Source of the DNA: an uncultured eubacterium 1-6
Lineage (GTDB): Bacteria; Bacillota; Clostridia; Lachnospirales; Lachnospiraceae
NCBI GenBank assembly: GCA_903789595.1
Contig: CAIFEZ010000003.1
Location: 1 to 64,000, forward strand
Length of the DNA stretch: 64,000 nucleotides
Direction: 5' to 3'
Part shown: piece after piece, positions 25,142 through 33,631 of the stretch
Numbering within the stretch: the stretch's first letter is position 1
How the letters are laid out: each line of letters begins with the position of its first letter
Position numbers and translations under genes: made by a program
Notes under the pieces: generated by a model
What the model saw: the letters and a program-made list of their open reading frames with translations, nothing else
What the model was told of the DNA's origin: nothing
The model's database searches: none

Positions 25142-26806
25142 ATGAGAAGATCAAAAAGATTTGAGGTTCTGGACCAGCGTCCGGTGAATAAGGACGGCTA
25201 CATCAATGAATGGCCGGAGATGGGCTTTGTCGCCATGAAGAGCCCTTATGATCCGAAGCCGTCTGTCCGGGTGGAGAACGGACAGATCGTTGAGCTTGAT
25301 GGGAAGAAGAGGGAGGATTTTGACTTCCTCGACACCTTCATCGCAGATTACGCCATCAATATCGCACGCACGGAACAGTCCATGAAGATATCGGCGCTGG
25401 ATATCGCGAAGATGATCGTGGATATTCATGTGTCGAGAAAAGAGGTTCTGGAGGTGATTTCCGGAATCACGCCGGCGAAGATGACGGAGGTCATCAATGA
25501 ACTGAACGTAGTTGAGATGATGATGGGCATGCAGAAAATGCGTGCGAGAAAGAAGCCGGGGAATCAGGCGCATATCACCAATCTGAAGGACGATCCGGTT
25601 CAGATTGCGGCCGACGCGGCGGAGGGCGCGCTCCGTGGATTTGCGGAGGAAGAGACGACGATGGGCGTTGCGAGATATGCGCCCCTGGACGCGATGGGCC
25701 TTCTGATCGGTTCGCAGGTGGGACGTCCGGGTGTCCTGACCCAGTGCTCCTCGGAGGAGGCAACCGAGCTGGAGCTCGGAATCCGCGGACTTACCACGTA
25801 TGCGGAGACTCTTTCCGTGTACGGCACGGAGAAGGTGTTCATCGACGGCGACGACACGCCTTATTCCAAGGCATTCCTGAATTCTTCCTACGCGTCAAGA
25901 GGACTGAAGGTGCGCTTCACCTCAGGATCCGGATCCGAGGTACTGATGGGAAGCAGCGAGATGAAATCTATGCTCTATCTGGAGTGCAGATGCCTCTACG
26001 TGACGAAGGGATGCGGAAGTCAGGGAATCCAGAACGGATCTGTGAGCTGCATCGGTATTCCGGGATCGGTGCCGGCAGGCATCCGGGAGGTTCTCGGAGA
26101 GAACCTGGTGGCGGCTTTGCTCGGCCTCGAATGCGCATCCTCGAATGACCAGAGCTTTTCCAATTCCGATATGCGCCGCACCGCGAGAACCATGCTGCAG
26201 TTCCTTCCGGGAACCGACTTTATCTTCTCGGGATACGCGGCGGAACCGAACTATGACAACATGTTCGCCGGGTCCAATTTTGACGCGGAGGACTTCGATG
26301 ACTATAACGTTTTTCAGCGTGACATGCAGGTGGACGGCGGCCTGAGACCGGTGAAGGAAGAAGATGTGATTGCCGTCCGCCGCAAGGCGGCGAAGGCCGT
26401 TCAGGCTGTGTTCCGTCAGCTCGGCCTTGCGGAGGTGTCTGATGAGCAGGTGGAGGCAATCACATACGCCCACGGCAGCAAGGACACGCTTCCGAGAGAT
26501 GTGGCAGCGGATCTGATGTCTGCGGAGGATGTCATGAAGCGGGGCATCACCGGCATCGATGTGGTGAAGGCGCTTGCCGACAGCGGGTTTACGGATGTGG
26601 CGGAGAGCGTGCTTTCCATGCTGAAGCAGCGGGTGATCGGCGACTACATGCAGACCGCGGCGATCCTTGACAGCGATTTCCATGTGATGTCCGGGGTGAA
26701 TACGCCGAACGACTATATGGGACCGGGAACTGGGTATCGCGTGGAGGGAAAGCGCTGGGAGGAGATCAAGCGCATTCCGCATCGTATCAATCCTATGGAT
26801 ATTTAG
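25142..26806 (+). CDS. pduC: B12-dependent diol/glycerol dehydratase large subunit
   Basis: A 554-residue catalytic subunit, full length for PduC, that dehydrates 1,2-propanediol (or glycerol) by an adenosylcobalamin radical mechanism. Active-site features visible by comparison with Klebsiella PduC are QAHITN (His), ADAAEGA (Glu), LQNGSVSCIG-like IQNGSVSCIG (Gln), ECASSNDQ (Asp) and the FIFSGYA serine loop. SYASRGLKVRFTSGSGSEV is nearly invariant in the family. The ATG at 25142 follows GGAGAAAAGGAAG. Glycerol versus propanediol preference is not decided by sequence, but the context of aldolase and PduP favours propanediol. Confidence 0.96.
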   Translation: MRRSKRFEVLDQRPVNKDGYINEWPEMGFVAMKSPYDPKPSVRVENGQIVELDGKKREDFDFLDTFIADYAINIARTEQSMKISALDIAKMIVDIHVSRKEVLEVISGITPAKMTEVINELNVVEMMMGMQKMRARKKPGNQAHITNLKDDPVQIAADAAEGALRGFAEEETTMGVARYAPLDAMGLLIGSQVGRPGVLTQCSSEEATELELGIRGLTTYAETLSVYGTEKVFIDGDDTPYSKAFLNSSYASRGLKVRFTSGSGSEVLMGSSEMKSMLYLECRCLYVTKGCGSQGIQNGSVSCIGIPGSVPAGIREVLGENLVAALLGLECASSNDQSFSNSDMRRTARTMLQFLPGTDFIFSGYAAEPNYDNMFAGSNFDAEDFDDYNVFQRDMQVDGGLRPVKEEDVIAVRRKAAKAVQAVFRQLGLAEVSDEQVEAITYAHGSKDTLPRDVAADLMSAEDVMKRGITGIDVVKALADSGFTDVAESVLSMLKQRVIGDYMQTAAILDSDFHVMSGVNTPNDYMGPGTGYRVEGKRWEEIKRIPHRINPMDI

Positions 26807-26815
26807 GAGGACAGC

Positions 26816-27532
26816 ATGCAGGTTTCACAGGAATTAATTGAGAAAATCACAGAAGAGGTGGTCCGCCAGATTCGAAGCCGCGGGGATTCCGGATCGGTTT
26901 ATGACGCCAACGGGTGCCGCAGAGTCGTGGCTGGAGAACTTGGCGAGGACGATGTGCCTTCTATGGCGGGCAGAACCAGAATCAATGAGAATAAGAGCGA
27001 TTACTCTGCGTATAAAAGGGCGGAGAAGGGAACGGATCCGAAGGAAATCGTGATCGGCGTCGGCGCCGCCTTCCAGAGAGAGATCAAGAGAACCATCGGC
27101 GGGATTCCGCTGGAGGAGGTTCTCCGGAATGTGAAGGCGGGAATCGAGGAAGAAGGGATGATTCCCCGTGTGGTGAAGGTCCTTGATACATCGGATGTCG
27201 GATTCATGGCGCTGGAATCGGCGAAGCTCTCCGGTTCGGGCATCGGGATCGGGATTCAGTCGAAAGGGACGACCGTTATCAGCCAGAAGGATCTGTATCC
27301 GCTTTCGAACCTGGAGCTTTTCCCCCAGGCGCCGCTCATGACGCTGGAGACTTATCGGAGAATCGGACAGAATGCCGCGAAGTATGTCAAGGGCGAGAAC
27401 GTCACCCCGATTCCTTCCGTCAATGACCCGATGGTGAGACCGAAATATCAGGTAAAAGCGGCAATCATGCATATCGCAGAGACGGAGCAGCTGGATCCGA
27501 AGCTTGGAATCATTGAATGGGAGGGAAAATAA
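26816..27532 (+). CDS. pduD: diol dehydratase medium subunit
   Basis: A 238-residue subunit that binds cobalamin together with PduC. The N-terminus [17 protein letters not shown] is an amphipathic helix of the kind that targets cargo to microcompartments, followed by a flexible Ser/Gly stretch. The core has [56 protein letters not shown] and [24 protein letters not shown] sits before the ATG, 10 bp after pduC. It ends in a TAATG overlap with pduE. Confidence 0.96.
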   Translation: MQVSQELIEKITEEVVRQIRSRGDSGSVYDANGCRRVVAGELGEDDVPSMAGRTRINENKSDYSAYKRAEKGTDPKEIVIGVGAAFQREIKRTIGGIPLEEVLRNVKAGIEEEGMIPRVVKVLDTSDVGFMALESAKLSGSGIGIGIQSKGTTVISQKDLYPLSNLELFPQAPLMTLETYRRIGQNAAKYVKGENVTPIPSVNDPMVRPKYQVKAAIMHIAETEQLDPKLGIIEWEGK

Positions 27533-27936
27533 TGCAGTATCCTTTAGGTGAACATGAAAGAGACCGTATTACTTCCAGAACCGGGAAAAAGCTGAATGAT
27601 CTCACGCTGGATGAGGTAATGAAGGGACATGTGGCTCCGGACGACATCAAGATTTCCGCGGAGATGCTCCGGGCGCAGGGCGAGGTTGCGGATCAGGCGG
27701 GAAATGCCCCGATGAAGAAGAACTTTGAGCGGGCGGCGGAGCTGACCAATGTGCCGGACGATGTCATTCTCAGAATGTACAATAAGCTCAGGCCGAACCG
27801 GGCGACGAAGACGGAGCTGGCTCTGATGGCGAAGGAGCTTCTGGAGAAGTATCAGGCGCCTAACTGTGCGAAGCTGGTTCTGGAGGCTGCCGAGGTGTAC
27901 GAGAAGAGAGGAATTCTTCTTCCGGAACAGAAATGA
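27532..27936 (+). CDS. pduE: diol dehydratase small subunit
   Basis: A 134-residue subunit starting in the TAATG overlap with pduD. LTLDEVMKGHVAPDDIKISA, EMLRAQGEVADQAG and the LRPNRATKTELALMAKELLE block are typical. It lacks the N-terminal helical extension of about 40 residues found in Salmonella PduE, so PduD probably supplies targeting for the complex. Confidence 0.95.
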   Translation: MQYPLGEHERDRITSRTGKKLNDLTLDEVMKGHVAPDDIKISAEMLRAQGEVADQAGNAPMKKNFERAAELTNVPDDVILRMYNKLRPNRATKTELALMAKELLEKYQAPNCAKLVLEAAEVYEKRGILLPEQK

Positions 27937-27959
27937 TCATACCAGCTGCTTTAGAAATA

Positions 27960-28085
27960 CGTCCTGTCTCCTGCATGTTCCGCGTGCGGCGAGCCTGGCC
28001 GCGTTTTTGCAGAGCCGCTTGTGTTATGAAGCTGTATTAGCCGCGGATTGCTCCGTGCTGTGCACTCCCGCAATCCTGCTGGTAG
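27960..28085. repeat. degenerate MITE-like sequence between pduE and pduG
   Basis: GCGTGCGGCGAGCC and CTGTATTAGCC followed by GCGGATTGCTCCGTGCTG then CACTCCCGCAATCCTG match blocks of the repeats at 39.7-40.1 kb. It fills the only sizeable gap inside the dehydratase operon. Confidence 0.6.
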
Positions 28086-28109
28086 TCGCATTTATTTGAG
28101 GATAATGAT

Positions 28110-29927
28110 TTGAGTATTGTAGCAGGTGTAGACATCGGAAATTCCACAACAGAGGTCTGTATCGGAGAATATGTGCAGGGGAAGCCTGTGCGCTTTCTGT
28201 CCGGATCCTCTGTCATGACGACAGGGACCAAGGGAACGCTGGCGAATATTCACGGGATTCTTGCCGCTCTGAAGGAGGCCATGGGCAGGATCGGACGGGA
28301 TGTTTCCGGGATTGACCTGATACGTCTGAATGAGGCGGCTCCGGTGATCGGTGATACGGCGATGGAGACGCTGACGGAGACGATCATCACGGATTCTTCC
28401 ATGATCGGGCACAACCCTTCCACTCCGGCGGGAGCCGGGCAGGCGGCGGGAGAGCTGCTCTCCTTTGATCGGCTGGGCCGGGGGCTGCCCGGGACGCCGT
28501 ACATTGTTTTTGTGTCCGGAGATCACGGCTACGAAGAGGTGGCAGAGAGAATCAATGAGACTGCCGGGCGCCTGGATGTCGTCGGCATGATCCTTCAGGC
28601 GGATGAGGCGGTACTGGTGGAGAACCGGCTTGCACGGAAGATTCCCATCGTTGACGAGGTGAAGAGAATAGACAGGATTCCGGACGGCAAAATGGCTGCG
28701 ATCGAGGTCGCGCTTCCAGGCCAGTTTATCCGGATGCTTTCGAACCCTTACGGAATTGCCACGCTGCTTCATCTCAATGCGGATGAGACGCGGACGGTCA
28801 CGCCGATCGCGAAGAGTCTGATCGGAAACCGCAGCGCGGTTGTGATACGCACGCCAAACGGCGATATCCGGGAAAACGTGCTTCCTGCGGGTGAGATTTA
28901 TCTGGACGCGGAGCACCCGGTCAGGATTTCTCTGGATGAGGGCGCTGACAAGATTATGAAAGCGGTCAGCGACGCGGGTAAAATCCGCGATGTGACCGGA
29001 CAGGCGGATACGAACGTAGGTAATATGCTGAACCGCATCCGGAAGAGCATGAGCGAGGTCAGCGGAGAGACGGACGCTGACATCCACATCACGGATATTC
29101 TGGCGGTGGACACGCTGGCACCGGTGCTGATTTCCGGCGCTCTCGCCGGCGAGACCTGCCTGGAGAAAGCGGTGGGAATCGCCGCGATGGTTCGGACGCA
29201 GCAGCTTCCGATGCGGCAGATCGCCGCGAAGCTGTCGGATGTGCTGCACACACAGACGGCAGTCGCCGGCGTGGAAGCGGTTATGGCAAGCCTCGGCGCG
29301 CTGACGACGCCGGGCACAGCCCTTCCGCTTGCCATTCTGGATATGGGCGGCGGGTCGACCGATGCCGCGATCATCCGGGAGGATGGGAGCGTGTCCATGA
29401 CACATCAGGCGGGGGCTGGAGAGCTGGTTTCGATGCTGATCCAGACGGAGCTCGGACTTGACAACCGCTACATGGCAGAGCAGATCAAGAGATATCCGCT
29501 GGCGAAGGTGGAGAGTCTCTTCCACATGAGAATGGAAAACGGTGAGATGTATTTCGTGCAGGAATCCATCGATCCGCGGTTCTACGGAAGAGTGGTTCTT
29601 CTGACGGAGTCCGGACTTGTCCGCGTGGAAAAGGATGTTCCGATGGAGCGGATCCGTGAGATCCGGCGCGAGGCGAAGAAGAAGGTGTTTCTGACCAACG
29701 CGCTGCGGGCTCTGCGTTCTGTGGCGCCGGATCACAATCTGAGAAGAATCTCAAATGTAGTTCTGGTCGGAGGCTCCGCAGCTGATTTTGAAATTCCGGA
29801 GATGCTGATGGAGGAATTTGCCGGATACGGAATCGTCTGCGGCAGAGGAAACATCAGAGGAACGGAGGGACCGAGGAACGCGGTTGCGACCGGACTGGTT
29901 CTCTCCTACGGAGGCGAGAACAGATGA
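28110..29927 (+). CDS. pduG: diol dehydratase reactivase large subunit
   Basis: A 605-residue actin/Hsp70-like ATPase that releases damaged cobalamin from the dehydratase. GVDIGNSTTEVCIGEY at the N-terminus and LDMGGGSTDAAII near residue 410 are the two phosphate motifs. DSSMIGHNPSTPAGAG and EAVLVENRLARKIPIVDEV are typical of PduG/DhaF. The start is TTG at 28110, with GAGG about 9 bp upstream; no ATG fits. It overlaps pduH by ATGA. Confidence 0.95.
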   Translation: MSIVAGVDIGNSTTEVCIGEYVQGKPVRFLSGSSVMTTGTKGTLANIHGILAALKEAMGRIGRDVSGIDLIRLNEAAPVIGDTAMETLTETIITDSSMIGHNPSTPAGAGQAAGELLSFDRLGRGLPGTPYIVFVSGDHGYEEVAERINETAGRLDVVGMILQADEAVLVENRLARKIPIVDEVKRIDRIPDGKMAAIEVALPGQFIRMLSNPYGIATLLHLNADETRTVTPIAKSLIGNRSAVVIRTPNGDIRENVLPAGEIYLDAEHPVRISLDEGADKIMKAVSDAGKIRDVTGQADTNVGNMLNRIRKSMSEVSGETDADIHITDILAVDTLAPVLISGALAGETCLEKAVGIAAMVRTQQLPMRQIAAKLSDVLHTQTAVAGVEAVMASLGALTTPGTALPLAILDMGGGSTDAAIIREDGSVSMTHQAGAGELVSMLIQTELGLDNRYMAEQIKRYPLAKVESLFHMRMENGEMYFVQESIDPRFYGRVVLLTESGLVRVEKDVPMERIREIRREAKKKVFLTNALRALRSVAPDHNLRRISNVVLVGGSAADFEIPEMLMEEFAGYGIVCGRGNIRGTEGPRNAVATGLVLSYGGENR

Positions 29928-30262
29928 TCAGCCGCAGACCTTCAATTTTTATTTACACGCACCGGGCGGATCCTGATTTTCTGCGGGAGGTGCAGGCGGG
30001 AATCGAGGAGGAGAATGTCACGTCAGAGGTCTTCGAGAAAGAGGAGGCTGACGCGGACCTTCTGGCTTACGATGCCTGTGAGGCTTCCATGATGGGATCC
30101 GGGATCGGGATATCCGGCGAGAATGTGGCGCTTCAGATGCGGGGACGGAAGCCGAAGGAGAGCGTATGCAATATTCATATGCCGACCTTTTCGGCATGCC
30201 GGATCATCGGATCGAACAGCGCCAGAGTGCTCAAAAAGCAGTGCCTCAGAGATCTGGAGTAA
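29924..30262 (+). CDS. pduH: diol dehydratase reactivase small subunit
   Basis: A 112-residue partner of PduG. RPSIFIYTHRADPDFLREVQ and EASMMGSGIGISGENVALQM RGRKP are the family blocks; the fold mimics PduD so that it can displace dehydratase subunits. Starts in the ATGA overlap with pduG, indicating translational coupling. Confidence 0.93.
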   Translation: MISRRPSIFIYTHRADPDFLREVQAGIEEENVTSEVFEKEEADADLLAYDACEASMMGSGIGISGENVALQMRGRKPKESVCNIHMPTFSACRIIGSNSARVLKKQCLRDLE

Positions 30263-30373
30263 ACGGCCCGGCGGATATTTTGTGAAGCGTGCTGCGTGAG
30301 CCGCGGACCGTTCCGGGGCAGGGGCATTTCAGATGTTCCGGTATATGAAATTCATATGAAGGACAGACAATCG

Positions 30374-30961
30374 ATGAAAATCTATACAAAAAACGGTGAC
30401 AACGGGAGAACATCTCTTCTGAACGGACAAAGCGTTCTGAAGACGGATGACAGGATAGAGCTTCTGGGCACCATAGACGAACTGAACAGTCAGATCGGCC
30501 TGGCAAAGGTTCTGGCGGATGATGAGCTTCGGGGGAGGCTGACTCACATACAGAAGACGCTGATGTTTATCATGTCCGGGGTTGCTGCGCCGATGAAGCG
30601 GGAATACCGGTTCGAGGACTCGGAGACGCAGAAGCTTGAGGGTTGGATAGATGCCACAGAGGATTCGTTTCCGCGCGTGAAGGATTTTGTCCTTTACGGA
30701 GGCTGCGAGGAATCCGCAAGACTGGATGTGGCCCGCGCGGTCGCCAGGAGAGCGGAGCGCAGATTCCGCGTCGTCGCGCAGAAGTTTGTAGCAGACAAAA
30801 AGGCAATGCAGTACATGAACCGTCTGTCCGATTTTCTGTATGTATCCGCCAGATATGCTGACTACAAGGCTGAGAACATCCGGAGCGAAGGGGTCCGGCA
30901 GGAAGTGATCCGCGATATTCTGAAGGAACCGCACGGATCCCGCAGACAGATCGACAACTGA
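30374..30961 (+). CDS. pduO: cob(I)alamin adenosyltransferase, PduO N-terminal type
   Basis: A 195-residue enzyme that adenosylates cob(I)alamin with ATP to make the dehydratase cofactor. MKIYTKNGDNGRTSLLNGQS is the ATP-binding start of the family, GTIDELNSQIGLAK follows, and DVARAVARRAERR near the end is the conserved Arg block. The ATG at 30374 matches family starts and has AAGGA upstream; a further ATG at 30356 has no site. The C-terminal haem-binding domain of full-length PduO is absent and is encoded separately at 23485. Confidence 0.93.
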   Translation: MKIYTKNGDNGRTSLLNGQSVLKTDDRIELLGTIDELNSQIGLAKVLADDELRGRLTHIQKTLMFIMSGVAAPMKREYRFEDSETQKLEGWIDATEDSFPRVKDFVLYGGCEESARLDVARAVARRAERRFRVVAQKFVADKKAMQYMNRLSDFLYVSARYADYKAENIRSEGVRQEVIRDILKEPHGSRRQIDN

Positions 30962-30983
30962 TCAATCCGAAGCTTATCATGCA

Positions 30984-31026
30984 CAGGCAGGGGTGCCGCA
31001 AAATTCCCGCCTGTTCAGTTAAGCAA
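30984..31026. repeat. intergenic hairpin repeat, short copy
   Basis: AGGCAGGGGTGCCGCAAAAT then TCCCGCCTGTTCAGTTAAGC. The stem AGGCAGGG/CCCGCCT and the tail CCTG-TCAGNTAAGC match the end of the copy at 46057-46166. Confidence 0.5.
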
Positions 31027-31078
31027 AATCAGCAGCTGTACAGTGAATGACAAAGCATATCGAATGGATGTCTTCTAA

Positions 31079-31804
31079 ATGATGATATACAGACTGGCCG
31101 ATCTGACGGTCGGCGTTGAGGGCGCGGGCGATTATACACGCAGCCTCATGAAAAATTATGAAAACCATGAGCCGTTCCGGGGACTTCCGCAGATCAGGAT
31201 TGCCGTTACATCGGAGATGATACGAAAAGAGCGGAAGCTTGAGGGAGAGGGCTTTTCTGATGAATACCTCGAATCAATCGCGGTTTACCGCGCGTTCTGT
31301 GAGCAGGCGCTGAATTTCGACGTTTTTTTCTTTCACGCGTCGGCTGTGGCAAAGGACGGAGAGGCATATCTGTTCTCGGGTCCCTCCGGGGCGGGAAAAT
31401 CCACGCACGCGGAGATGTGGAGGAAGACCTTCGGAAACAGCGTCATCATGGTAAATGACGACAAGCCACTGATCCGGTTTTTCGGGAGAAGGGCTGTCGT
31501 GTACGGGACGCCGTGGGACGGAAAGCGTCACCTGAATACGAATATCTGCCTTCCGGTAAAGGGGATCTGCTTCCTGTCAAAGGGAAGACAGAACCGGATC
31601 CGGAGACTTTCCTACAGAGAGGCCATTGACCTTGTAGAGGGGGAAACCTTCCGCGCTGCTGCCTGGGAGCATAAACGGAAAAACGAAATGCTGGCCAGCC
31701 AGCTTCTGAACAGCGTACCGGTGTACAGCCTGACCTGTGACATCTCTGAGCAGGCGGCTGTCACTGCCTATATGGGAATGCATTCCGGAAGCGATACGGT
31801 ATGA
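31079..31804 (+). CDS. HPr-kinase/PEPCK-like P-loop protein
   Basis: A 241-residue protein with a Walker A motif FSGPSGAGKSTHAEMW near residue 100, preceded by DVFFFHASAVAKDGEAYLF and followed by MVNDDKPLIRF (a Walker B-like DD) and YGTPWDGKRHLNTN. This is the C-terminal kinase fold of HprK/PEP-carboxykinase-like proteins. The usual HprK N-terminal domain is missing and the first 90 residues are of unknown fold. Its substrate is unknown. No good ribosome site precedes the ATG pair at 31079/31082. It is an unusual member of a BMC locus and lies between pduO and a PHP phosphatase gene. Confidence 0.7.
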   Translation: MMIYRLADLTVGVEGAGDYTRSLMKNYENHEPFRGLPQIRIAVTSEMIRKERKLEGEGFSDEYLESIAVYRAFCEQALNFDVFFFHASAVAKDGEAYLFSGPSGAGKSTHAEMWRKTFGNSVIMVNDDKPLIRFFGRRAVVYGTPWDGKRHLNTNICLPVKGICFLSKGRQNRIRRLSYREAIDLVEGETFRAAAWEHKRKNEMLASQLLNSVPVYSLTCDISEQAAVTAYMGMHSGSDTV

Positions 31805-31886
31805 GGATTGCAGAGACGGGAAGCCAAAAGGTGACTTTATGGAATCTCAGAGGCAGGACGGCCGGGGAATAGGAGGAGTGACAGAG

Positions 31887-32630
31887 ATGTACGTGTGTGA
31901 CATGCATACACATTCCATCGCCAGCGGACATGGCACCTCGAGCACCATCGCGGATATGGCAAAGGCTGCCGCTGCGCGGGGAATTCAGGTGCTTGGCATT
32001 ACCGATCACGGACCCGCCACCATGGCGGCCGGGACAGAGTCCTACTTCAGGAGTCTGGCTCACGCGGCCCGGTTCCGCTCGGGGATCCGGGTGTGCTACG
32101 GCGCAGAGGTAAATATTGTGGATTTTGCCGGGAACATCGATCTTCCGGATGACATTCTGGAGGGCCTGGATTACGCAATTGCCAGCATTCATCATCCCAA
32201 TCTGAAGCCGGGAAGCGTCACGGCCAATACCCTTGCCTATACGCAGGCCATGAAGCATCCGAAGGTGCGGATCATCGGCCATCCGGATGATACAAGGTAT
32301 CCGGTTGACTATGAGCTTCTCGCTGAAGCCGCTGCGGAATACGGCGTTATTCTCGAGGTGAACAATTCCTCTCTTTCGCCGGAAGGGTATCGTGGCGATA
32401 CAAGACCGAACGATCTGAAAATGCTGGCGGCATGCAGAAAGCGGAATCTTCCGATCATCATGTCGAGCGACAGTCACGGACCGGATCATATCGGTGATTT
32501 TACCTGGGCAGAGCGGATTCTGAAGGAAGTGAACTACCCGGAGGAATTGATTCTGAACAGCCGGCCGGAGAAAATCCGCGAAGCTCTCGGAATCGGCGGG
32601 GCTGACCGGAAGCTTCCGGCATACAAATGA
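31887..32630 (+). CDS. PHP-domain phosphoesterase (YcdX-like)
   Basis: A 247-residue metal-dependent phosphatase. DMHTHSIASGHGTSSTIADM, GITDHGPATM, YGAEVNIVDFAG, ASIHHPN, IIGHPDDTRYPVDYE, LEVNNSSLSP and SSDSHGPDHIGDF give the complete His/Asp/Glu ligand set for a trinuclear site. Such proteins hydrolyse small phosphate esters. The ATG at 31887 follows AGGAGGAG; an in-frame ATG at 31839 has weaker support. Placed directly before a shell gene (30 bp gap), so it is probably co-expressed with the compartment. Substrate unknown. Confidence 0.88.
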   Translation: MYVCDMHTHSIASGHGTSSTIADMAKAAAARGIQVLGITDHGPATMAAGTESYFRSLAHAARFRSGIRVCYGAEVNIVDFAGNIDLPDDILEGLDYAIASIHHPNLKPGSVTANTLAYTQAMKHPKVRIIGHPDDTRYPVDYELLAEAAAEYGVILEVNNSSLSPEGYRGDTRPNDLKMLAACRKRNLPIIMSSDSHGPDHIGDFTWAERILKEVNYPEELILNSRPEKIREALGIGGADRKLPAYK

Positions 32631-32659
32631 CGGGACAGTGCAGAAAGGAAGAAGGAGAG

Positions 32660-33028
32660 ATGACGGACGTTTCAAACGGGACAAAACAGAGAATCATCCA
32701 GGAGCTGGTTCCCGGAAAGCAGATTTCCCTGGCACACATCATCGCCGGACCGGTTCATGAAATGTATACAAAGCTCGGGCTGGACCCGTCGATTGACTAC
32801 GGGAACGCGGCGATCGGTATCATGACGGTCTCACCTGCGGAGACGGCGATCATCATGGCGGACATTGCTTCGAAGGCAGCAGGGATCGACCTTGGCTTTG
32901 TGGACCGCTTTTCCGGAAGCCTGATCATCACCGGTACGGTTTCAGAGGTGGAGGCGGCGGAACGGGCTGTCCTTGACTATGTAGGCGGCACCCTGGGCTA
33001 TTCCGTGTGCCCGGTTACCAGAACCTGA
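32660..33028 (+). CDS. pduU: PduU/EutS-type circularly permuted BMC-H shell protein
   Basis: A 122-residue shell hexamer subunit. RIIQELVPGKQISLAHIIA at the N-terminus forms the small beta-barrel cap of PduU/EutS; then AAIGIMTVSPAETAIIMADI, LGFVDRFSGSLIITGTV and YSVCPVTRT complete the permuted BMC fold. GAAGGAGAG precedes the ATG at 32660. It is followed 3 bp later by pduV, as in many Pdu and Eut loci. Confidence 0.93.
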   Translation: MTDVSNGTKQRIIQELVPGKQISLAHIIAGPVHEMYTKLGLDPSIDYGNAAIGIMTVSPAETAIIMADIASKAAGIDLGFVDRFSGSLIITGTVSEVEAAERAVLDYVGGTLGYSVCPVTRT

Positions 33029-33031
33029 TCC

Positions 33032-33499
33032 ATGAAGAAGATTGTACTGATGGGGCGGAGCGAGGCGGGCAAGACGACGCTTACGCAGGCGCTCAAAGGA
33101 AGAAAAATCGAATATCACAAGACGCAGTACGTCAATAACTACGACGTGATCATCGATACGCCGGGGGAATACGCGCAGACCAAATGGCTGGGGCATGCGC
33201 TTGCGATGTACTCGTATGAGGCGGACGTCGTGGGTCTTCTGCTGTCGTCGATTGAGCCGTATACGCTGTTTCCGCCCTGCTGCACCGCGGTGTGCAACCG
33301 GGACACCATCGGCATCGTCACGAAGATCAACCATCCGCAGGGAAATGTGGAGCGCGCGACCGGCTGGCTGCGCCTGGCGGGGTGCAGGAATATCTTTTTC
33401 GTGGATTCCAGGACGGGCCAGGGGATCCCGGAGATTCTGGAATATCTGAGAGAACCGGGCGACGTCCTGCCGTGGGAACGGACGGAAAACCAACAATAA
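33032..33499 (+). CDS. pduV: PduV/EutP-like small GTPase
   Basis: A 155-residue Ras-like P-loop protein. LMGRSEAGKTTLTQAL is the P-loop, IDTPGEYAQTKWLGHAL is the G3 region, and TKINHP stands at the NKxD (G4) position. PduV associates with the shell and has been linked to compartment positioning; EutP relatives have kinase activity. Tightly coupled to pduU. Last gene before promoter P3. Confidence 0.93.
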   Translation: MKKIVLMGRSEAGKTTLTQALKGRKIEYHKTQYVNNYDVIIDTPGEYAQTKWLGHALAMYSYEADVVGLLLSSIEPYTLFPPCCTAVCNRDTIGIVTKINHPQGNVERATGWLRLAGCRNIFFVDSRTGQGIPEILEYLREPGDVLPWERTENQQ

Positions 33500-33534
33500 C
33501 AGACCCAGAAACCACACAAAACAACATGATTCTA

Positions 33535-33562
33535 TTGACATTGTTGAAGCGTATGATATAAT
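33535..33562 (+). promoter_or_regulatory. promoter P3 of the aldolase-dehydrogenase-shell operon
   Basis: TTGACA (33535-33540), 16 bp, TATAAT (33557-33562), both perfect consensus. 70 bp upstream of the aldolase start. Confidence 0.9.
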
Positions 33563-33574
33563 GTCATCAGGATA

Positions 33575-33599
33575 AAAACCAATTAAACTCAAAACCAAT
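33575..33599 (+). promoter_or_regulatory. candidate operator: direct repeat AAAACCAAT just downstream of P3
   Basis: AAAACCAAT occurs at 33575-33583 and again at 33591-33599, 16 bp apart, across the expected transcription start of P3. Its position suits a repressor such as the DeoR protein encoded at the end of the locus. Binding is inferred from position only. Confidence 0.35.
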
Positions 33600-33631
33600 C
33601 ACAATGATGCATTTCAAGGAGGAAGTAGCAA

